Shown: positions 24,132-29,270 of the stretch, piece by piece
How positions within the stretch are numbered: position 1 is the first letter of the stretch
How the letters are laid out: every line of letters begins with the position of its first letter
Assembly: GCA_934169775.1 (NCBI GenBank)
Contig: CAKPOI010000017.1
Location: forward strand, 1 to 29,270
Reading direction: 5' to 3'
Length of the DNA: 29,270 bases
Source: an uncultured Clostridia bacterium
GTDB taxonomy: Bacteria; Bacillota; Clostridia; TANB77; CAG-508
Notes under the pieces: generated by a model
Seen by the model: the letters and a program-made list of their open reading frames with translations, nothing else
What the model was told of the DNA's origin: nothing
Database searches by the model: none
Program-made: the position numbers and the translations under genes

Positions 24132-24416
24132 ATGGAAATAACAGACGTACGTTTAAGAAAAGTTAATTCTGAAAACAGAATGAGAGCAGTTGCTTCTGTT
24201 ACTTTTGATAACGAATTCGCAGTTCACGATATCAAAGTTATCGAAAGCCAAAATGGATTATTTATTGCTATGCCTAGCAGAAAAACTCCAAACGGAGAAT
24301 TTAAAGATATAGCTCATCCAATTAATCCAGAAACAAGAGAGAAAATTCAAAAAGCTATCTTAGAAGCTTATGAAAATTCTGATGATGCTACAACAACAGA
24401 AGGTTCAGCTGAATAA
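24132..24416 (+). CDS. spoVG: Septation regulator / RNA-binding protein SpoVG
   Basis: This 94-residue protein is SpoVG, a small nucleic-acid-binding regulator involved in asymmetric septation and other post-exponential processes. The N-terminus MEITDVRLRKVNSENRMRAVASVTFD, the block FAVHDIKVIE, and MPSRKTPNGEFKDIAHPI with the following NPETREKI are the family hallmarks. The acidic Ser/Thr tail is normal. The ribosome binding site GGAAAGGGCGGTG (24111-24123) lies 8 bases before the ATG. Transcription from a sigma-H-like promoter and a strong terminator make it monocistronic. The coding region is visibly richer in G and C than its flanks, as expected for a highly expressed gene. Confidence 0.97.
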   Translation: MEITDVRLRKVNSENRMRAVASVTFDNEFAVHDIKVIESQNGLFIAMPSRKTPNGEFKDIAHPINPETREKIQKAILEAYENSDDATTTEGSAE

Positions 24417-24432
24417 TATTTAAAATAGAACC

Positions 24433-24473
24433 AAGAAAAAATCCGAATCATTTTGAAACGGATTTTTTCTTTT
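24433..24473. terminator. Bidirectional terminator after spoVG
   Basis: AAGAAAAAATCCG (24433-24445) and CGGATTTTTTCTT (24459-24471) form a perfect 13-bp stem with T-rich ends on both strands. It ends spoVG on the plus strand and could also end the convergent mgtA-like transcript. Confidence 0.8.
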
Positions 24474-24615
24474 GTCATTATAATGATTTGGAATGACTTA
24501 AATAATACATATATTACTAAAAGTAAGAAATAAAAATGTTATATGTTTTAATAATTTTCTCGGTTCAATACACAAACTAAGAATTTCTAAAATAAAATAA
24601 TGAAATGAAAAATGC

Positions 24616-27246
24616 CTAAATCCATTCTTTGTACTTTTTAATATAGATTTTTTTAGCAAATAAAGCAACAAAACAGTAAAGAATAGGAACACCAATAATA
24701 ATACTTAAAAATTTAAAAGGTATACTAACTAAGCCAATCATATTGCCTAAGAAAGTGTATGGAACTATGATGGCTATAATACTTAATAAAATTGAAGAAA
24801 AGTAAACAACTTTATTAGCATTACTTTGTATAAAAGGAACTTTAGCTGTTCTAATAACATGCATACCAATTAAATTTGAAACTACTCCATAAGAAAACCA
24901 AATTGTTTGAAAAGTAGCGGCATCTCTGATGCCAAAAATGAACCACATGGAAGCAAATACAATCATATCAAAACATGAGCTAAGAGGTCCCATAAAAAGC
25001 ATGAAGTGTTTTAAACTATCTATATTCCATTTTCTAGGTTTTTGCAAATATTCTTCATCAACATTATCAAAAGGTAAGGTTAGTTGTCCAAAGTCATATA
25101 AAAGACTTTGAAATAATAATTGAATAGGTGTTATAGGTAAAAAAGGAAATAAAATACTTGCTATAATAACAGATGAAACCTCCCCAAAGTTAAAGCTTAC
25201 AGCCATTTTAATATATTTTAATAAATTTGCGAATGTGCGTCTGCCTTCACGAACTCCATCTAATAAAACATGTAAATCTTTTTCTAGTAAGATAATATCT
25301 GCTGATTCTTTTGCAACATCTACAGCAGTGTCAACAGAAATACCAACATCTGAGTTGTTTAAAGAAGGGCTATCATTAATACCATCACCCATATAGCCAA
25401 CAACATTACCATTTTCTTTTAGGAGCCTAACGATTCTGGCTTTTTGAATAGGGGAAAGTTTAGCAAATATGTTTGTTCTTTTTAGAATTCTTAAAACGGC
25501 CATATCTTGTAATTTATCAAGTTCGTTACCTAAAACAATATTTTTTGATTTTATACCTACTTTATTACATATACATTTGGTTACTTCTGCATTATCTCCA
25601 GTAAGAACTATAACACGAATACCAGCTTTATTTAGTTTTTCTATAGATGATTTAGCACTTTCTTTTGGAGGATCTAAAAATCCTATAAAGCCCATTAATA
25701 TCATGTTTTTTTCAAGACTTACATCAAAAGTTTCTACATTATTTATATCATTTTTTTGACAAACTGCGATTACACGCAAGCCATCTTCATTCATTTTTTT
25801 ACTGATTTTTTTGATATTATCTTTAATTTCGTTTGTGATAGGAGAGACTTGTCCTTTATAATCTACAAGTGTGCATATGCTTAGAATTTCCTCAACTGCA
25901 CCTTTTGTAATCATTTGCTTTTTTTCTCCTGTTTCTGCAGGATTAGAAACAATAACAGAAAGTCGTCTACGTGAAAAGTCAAAAGGTATTTCATCTATTT
26001 TTTTATAATTGCTTGTAAGAGTTCCCATATTATATTCTAGACCACGTTTTACAACAGCTTCATCAATATTTCCTCTTAATCCTGTTTGAAAATATGAATT
26101 TAGAAAGGCATGTTTTAAAACTCGTAGATCTTCATCACCTTTAATGTCTAAGTATCTTTCTAAAACGATTTTATCTTCTGTTAATGTTCCTGTTTTGTCA
26201 GTGCATAAAATGTTCATAGCACCAAAACTTTGAATTGAGTCTAAAGATTTTACTATTGTTTTCTTTTTTGACATTCTTATTGCACCTTTTGAAAGACTAG
26301 ATGATAATATAACAGGGAGCAATAAAGGTGTGATTCCTATAGCAATTGCTACTGCAAATGTAAAGGCTTCAATTAAATCATGCTTCCAGAAGTTTAGTAA
26401 AAATACTATAGGTATTAAAACTATCATAAAACGTATTAATAATTTACTTATACTTTCAATTCCTTTTTGAAATGATGTCTTTGGTTTTGTGCTAATATTA
26501 CGTGCGATTTTTGAAAAATATGTTGAGTCAGCTGTTTTTATAACAATACCTTTTGCAACACCACTTATAACACTTGTTCCCATAAAACAAATAGTGTCTA
26601 AATCTGTGATACTATCGATATCGTCATATGGAATTTCAGAATTGATATTTTTTTTGACTGCATCTGATTCACCTGTTAAAGAGGATTGTCCAACATACAA
26701 GTCTTTCCCTTCAATGATTCTTAAATCTGCAGGCATCATACTACCAGCTGAAAGAGAAATAACATCTCCTAATACAACTTGGCTTATTGGCATTTGAATT
26801 TCTTTCTTATCTCTTATTACAGTAGTTGAAGTTGCAACTAGTTCTTTTAGCTTTTCAGCAGCTCTGTTTGAACGATATTCTTCAATGAAATCTAGTAATG
26901 TGCTGACTATTACTAAAACTAAAATTACTATTATATTTGCATAACTAGGTGTTTCTGGTAATATGATGTCAGTGTAAATTAAGACTAAACTGATTCCCAT
27001 TAAAATGCTATTAAATGGACTAAATAAACTTCCGAAAAAGTAGTTGTACCATTTTTTTGGCTTAGCTTGACTAATTTCATTTGGCCCATCTTTTTGTAAT
27101 AATTCTTCTGCTTGTTTTTCTGATAGGCCATTTTCGTTGAGTTTGTATTCTTTTAAAAATTCCTCCTTTGTTAATGTACATTCTTTTCCATATAGGTGCT
27201 GAATGTTTATTTCTTCTTTTTGTTGTGACAAATTTACCATCTCCAT
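24616..27246 (-). CDS. MgtA-type P-type ATPase, magnesium-transport-like (P3B)
   Basis: This 876-residue polytopic pump matches MgtA/MgtB along its whole length. It has the actuator motif LTGES (190-194), the phosphorylation site D350 in CTDKTGTLT, the hinge GDGINDSPSL (620-629), and the C-terminal marker VDEEYLQKPRKW (about 729-740). MgtA imports Mg2+ into the cytoplasm. Two membrane residues differ from MgtA as I recall it: the M4 TPEMLP motif reads TPLLLP (306-311), losing the Glu, and NFGN in M5 reads NFGE (686-689), gaining one. Ion specificity may therefore differ. The start at 27246 has only a weak upstream site; ATG at 27240 is an alternative. No long leader or M-box is present upstream. 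Confidence 0.85.
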   Translation of the reverse strand: MEMVNLSQQKEEINIQHLYGKECTLTKEEFLKEYKLNENGLSEKQAEELLQKDGPNEISQAKPKKWYNYFFGSLFSPFNSILMGISLVLIYTDIILPETPSYANIIVILVLVIVSTLLDFIEEYRSNRAAEKLKELVATSTTVIRDKKEIQMPISQVVLGDVISLSAGSMMPADLRIIEGKDLYVGQSSLTGESDAVKKNINSEIPYDDIDSITDLDTICFMGTSVISGVAKGIVIKTADSTYFSKIARNISTKPKTSFQKGIESISKLLIRFMIVLIPIVFLLNFWKHDLIEAFTFAVAIAIGITPLLLPVILSSSLSKGAIRMSKKKTIVKSLDSIQSFGAMNILCTDKTGTLTEDKIVLERYLDIKGDEDLRVLKHAFLNSYFQTGLRGNIDEAVVKRGLEYNMGTLTSNYKKIDEIPFDFSRRRLSVIVSNPAETGEKKQMITKGAVEEILSICTLVDYKGQVSPITNEIKDNIKKISKKMNEDGLRVIAVCQKNDINNVETFDVSLEKNMILMGFIGFLDPPKESAKSSIEKLNKAGIRVIVLTGDNAEVTKCICNKVGIKSKNIVLGNELDKLQDMAVLRILKRTNIFAKLSPIQKARIVRLLKENGNVVGYMGDGINDSPSLNNSDVGISVDTAVDVAKESADIILLEKDLHVLLDGVREGRRTFANLLKYIKMAVSFNFGEVSSVIIASILFPFLPITPIQLLFQSLLYDFGQLTLPFDNVDEEYLQKPRKWNIDSLKHFMLFMGPLSSCFDMIVFASMWFIFGIRDAATFQTIWFSYGVVSNLIGMHVIRTAKVPFIQSNANKVVYFSSILLSIIAIIVPYTFLGNMIGLVSIPFKFLSIIIGVPILYCFVALFAKKIYIKKYKEWI

Positions 27247-27269
27247 TTCTTTTGTTTTTTCTTTTTTAT

Positions 27270-27278
27270 ATTATAGCA
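27270..27278 (-). promoter_or_regulatory. Extended -10 promoter for the mgtA-like gene
   Basis: On the minus strand TGCTATAAT (27278 to 27270) is a perfect extended -10. No good -35 is present, which is common for extended -10 promoters. The leader would be only about 15-20 bases. Confidence 0.5.
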
Positions 27279-27310
27279 CAAATTTGAAAAAATGATACAA
27301 AAAATTTAAA

Positions 27311-27428
27311 GATGTTTTGGGGACGGACTTAATGCTTTTGGGGCCGGACTCAAAAAGCATTAGTGTTTTTTTGCTCCGACCCCAAAAGCATTAAAAGGTG
27401 TTTTTTTGCTTCGTCCCCAAAAGCACCT
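27311..27428. repeat. REP-like GC-rich palindromes, locus C: four units in opposed orientation
   Basis: C1 (27311-27330, partial, GGGGACGGACTT) and C2 (27331-27361, complete, 31 bp) are in plus orientation. C3 (27362-27392) and C4 (27396-27428) are in minus orientation, with cores GGGGTCGGAGC and GGGGACGAAGC on that strand. C2 pairs AATGCTTTT with AAAAGCATT, and C4 pairs AGGTG with CACCT. C4 overlaps the 3' end of asd, and the asd stop codon lies at the C3/C4 junction. Confidence 0.85.
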
Positions 27429-28404
27429 CTAAAATTTGGACAGCATTAGAAGCGGCACCTTTTCTAAGATTATCAGCAACTACCCAGATATTAAGACCAG
27501 ATCGAACGCTAAAATCACGTCTAATTCTACCGACTAAAACATCATCATTGCCATCTGCTTTAGATGCAATAGGGTAATAATTTTTAGATGGTTCATCAAT
27601 TACTAAAATTCCAGGAGAGTTTTGCAATAGTTGTTTAACATCAAAAATGTCGAAATCACGTTCTAGTTCTATATTTATACTTTCTGAATGACAGTTTTTA
27701 ACAGGAACACGAACAGCGGTAGCTGTGATTGGAAGATAAGGTTTGTTCAAGATTTTTCGAGTTTCATTTATCATTTTGTATTCTTCTTTTGTATAGCCGT
27801 CATCTAAAAAAGAATCAATATGTGGTAAACAGTTATTTATAATTGGATATGGAAATTTCTTAGGTGGTTCACCTTTTAGTCCATTTTCTAAATCTAAAAT
27901 TCCTTGTCTACCGGCACCTGATACAGCTTGATATGTAGAATATACAATTCTTTTTATTCCATATTTTATATCAAGTGGTTTTAATGCTATAACTGCTTGT
28001 ATTGTAGAACAATTTGGATTTGCTATAATTCCTTTATTTTCTTTTATTTTTTCTGGATTTACTTCTGGCACGACTAGTGGTACATCTTTATTCATTCTAT
28101 ATATGCTACTGTTGTCAATTACAGTACATCCTTTTGAAACAGCTATTGGTGCGAATTTTTTTGAAACTTTTCCACCTGCGCAAAATATTGCGTAATCAAA
28201 ATGTGAATCGAATGAATTTTCAGTTAATTCACAAATTATGTATGTTTGGCCTAAAAAAGAAAGTCTGGTGTCTGCAGATTTATTTGAAGAGAATAGAGTA
28301 TATTCGCAATTTGTAAAGTTTTTTTCTTCTAGTATTTTTAAGACTGTTCTGCCAACAATTCCTGTGCTACCTACAATTGCAATTTTGTGTTTATTATTTG
28401 ACAT
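27391..28404 (-). CDS. asd: Aspartate-semialdehyde dehydrogenase, C-terminus supplied by a repeat
   Basis: This enzyme reduces aspartyl phosphate to aspartate semialdehyde with NADPH, the branch point to lysine/diaminopimelate, threonine and methionine. The 337-residue protein shows the nucleotide loop AIVGSTGIVGRTVL (9-22), the catalytic C132 in NPNCST, the substrate-binding SGAGRQG (162-168), and the C-terminal block GLNIWVVADNLRKGAASNAVQILE. After ILE the last 11 codons (VLLGTKQKNTF) and the stop are read from a REP-like repeat, so the native ending was replaced. AGGAGG lies 7 bases before the ATG. The essential domains are intact, and the enzyme is probably active. Confidence 0.96.
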   Translation of the reverse strand: MSNNKHKIAIVGSTGIVGRTVLKILEEKNFTNCEYTLFSSNKSADTRLSFLGQTYIICELTENSFDSHFDYAIFCAGGKVSKKFAPIAVSKGCTVIDNSSIYRMNKDVPLVVPEVNPEKIKENKGIIANPNCSTIQAVIALKPLDIKYGIKRIVYSTYQAVSGAGRQGILDLENGLKGEPPKKFPYPIINNCLPHIDSFLDDGYTKEEYKMINETRKILNKPYLPITATAVRVPVKNCHSESINIELERDFDIFDVKQLLQNSPGILVIDEPSKNYYPIASKADGNDDVLVGRIRRDFSVRSGLNIWVVADNLRKGAASNAVQILEVLLGTKQKNTF

Positions 28405-28905
28405 ATAATTTCCTCCTATTTCTTATTTACATATAAGTAATTTTAATTGCATTTGTAGATAATATGTTATTTTTTTGTTTTTGGTGTTAATTTTTAGAAA
28501 ATAAGTTTATTTTATAAGTTATAGTTACGTTTATGAAAAAAATTATAAAAGCTGAAGATGGTGTACTTTTAGTTTGTTTTATAATTGTTTTTTATATGAT
28601 AGAATAATCGCGATATAAAAAATAAAGCCTTTTAATAAAATTTTAAATGTAATTTTATAAGTTATATTTGATGAAAAACTTTTATTAAAATGCAGTGTTA
28701 ATCTTTCAACTTTAGTGAAAGTATATAGCTAATTTTATAACATATACTAACAAAAAATGCAATATTGAATTACAAAAAAAGTTTTTGTAATAAGGTATAA
28801 AATTCCATAAAATAGTTAATACTGTAAGTAAAGCTAGTTTTTTGCTTTTTTGTTAAGTTGAAAGCTTAATAAAAAATAATTTAAGAAAAGAAGGGAGATT
28901 TTGGG
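28405..28905. other. 501-bp AT-rich intergenic region between asd and a prepilin-like gene
   Basis: No gene was found here. It contains several inverted repeats: CTTTCA/TGAAAG (28703-28721), AGTATAT/ATATACT (28720-28748) and a 10-bp ATTACAAAAA/TTTTTGTAAT hairpin with a 3-base loop (28769-28791). A possible promoter for the downstream gene is TTGTAA (28785-28790), 17 bp, TAAAAT (28808-28813). The asd promoter was not resolved. No known riboswitch consensus was recognised. Confidence 0.55.
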
Positions 28906-29270
28906 ATGAACAAAACGAAGAAAAACACAAGAGGAATTACACTAATAGCATTAGTGATTACAATCATTGTACTTCTAATATTAGCAGGAGTAACAATAGC
29001 AGCATTGAGTGGAGATAACGGAATATTAAAAAGGGCAACAGAAGCAAAAGACACAACACAAAAACAAAGTCTAATAGAAGAAATACAAGCAAGAATTCTA
29101 GAAAAACAAGTAGGAAATGAAACTGGAGAACTTACATCAAATAATTTAAAAGAAGTATTAGAACAATATTTTGACGGAGTACCAGATGCATATGAAATAA
29201 AACCAGAAACAACACTAACAGCAAAAAGTCAATATGGAAGCTATACATTAAAAGTATCAGACATATATGG
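28906..29270 (+). CDS. Prepilin-like protein with class III-type N-terminus (truncated by window end)
   Basis: The first 121 codons are visible. The N-terminus MNKTKKNTRGITLIALVITI has a basic leader, a Gly-Ile cleavage junction for prepilin peptidase (after residue 10), and a long hydrophobic helix (about 11-34) ending LAGVTIAALSGDNG. The residue five positions after the cut is Ala rather than the usual Glu. The following ILKRATEAKDTTQKQSLIEEIQARI is the amphipathic spacer helix seen in pseudopilins. AAGGGAG (28891-28897) lies 8 bases before the ATG. This type is common in gut Clostridia and differs from the leaderless MENA proteins. The product is probably a secreted or surface pilin-like protein; the head domain lies beyond the window. 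Confidence 0.8.
   Translation, partial: MNKTKKNTRGITLIALVITIIVLLILAGVTIAALSGDNGILKRATEAKDTTQKQSLIEEIQARILEKQVGNETGELTSNNLKEVLEQYFDGVPDAYEIKPETTLTAKSQYGSYTLKVSDIY

Noticed and set aside
27247..27390. M-box or other magnesium riboswitch before the mgtA-like gene
   Set aside because: The predicted leader is only about 15-20 bases, and the space further upstream is occupied by REP-like repeats.
28700..28905. Cyclic-di-GMP riboswitch before the prepilin-like gene
   Set aside because: The conserved GEMM core sequences could not be found; only generic AT-rich hairpins are present.

Overview
The window is very AT-rich and reads as chromosomal DNA of a low-GC, endospore-forming member of the Clostridia. 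Spore genes are present: an alpha/beta small acid-soluble spore protein, SpoIVB and SpoVG. The final gene begins with a Clostridia-style GITLIAL prepilin N-terminus. My guess is an uncultured gut lineage, but the sequence does not fix the taxon. No tRNA, rRNA, CRISPR array, transposase or phage gene was found.

Positions 1-6360 are mostly housekeeping: the end of rplU, rpmA, a GT4 glycosyltransferase, era-yqzL-recO, long-form hpf, an ssp gene on the minus strand, and a Cof-type HAD phosphatase. Several sigma-A-like promoters with 17-bp spacers and clear intrinsic terminators separate these units. rpmA has no N-terminal extension, and the prp protease gene usual between rplU and rpmA in Firmicutes is absent.

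Positions 6435-20730 hold the most interesting part, a 14-kb co-directional locus resembling a rebuilt Tad / type IVc pilus system. The order is: CpaB-like SAF protein; a degenerate and an intact CpaE/ParA-like ATPase; a membrane-anchored CpaF-like ATPase; a two-module TadB-TadC-like platform protein; six small single-TM pilin-like proteins; a seventh membrane protein; and a 1157-aa surface protein with Ig/FN3-like modules. Five of the small proteins start directly with Met-Glu-Asn-Ala followed by a hydrophobic segment. They have no leader and no prepilin-peptidase site, and the locus encodes no prepilin peptidase. I infer a pilus- or pseudopilus-like machine built from subunits made without a leader. 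Two of the subunits are recent tandem duplicates, and another appears frameshifted at its 3' end.

Positions 20884-28404 hold spoIVB, murC (minus), spoVG with a sigma-H-like promoter, an MgtA-type P-type ATPase (minus) with altered membrane-site residues, and asd (minus). A 31-bp GC-rich palindromic repeat (core GGGGCCGGAGTC) occurs at three places: after recO, upstream of murC as three tandem copies, and between mgtA and asd. In the last place it encodes the final 11 residues of asd. It resembles REP elements of the kind associated with RAYT transposases.

Positions 28405-29270 hold a 500-bp AT-rich intergenic region and then a truncated classical-type prepilin-like gene. The genome therefore probably also carries a leader-processing pilin pathway.
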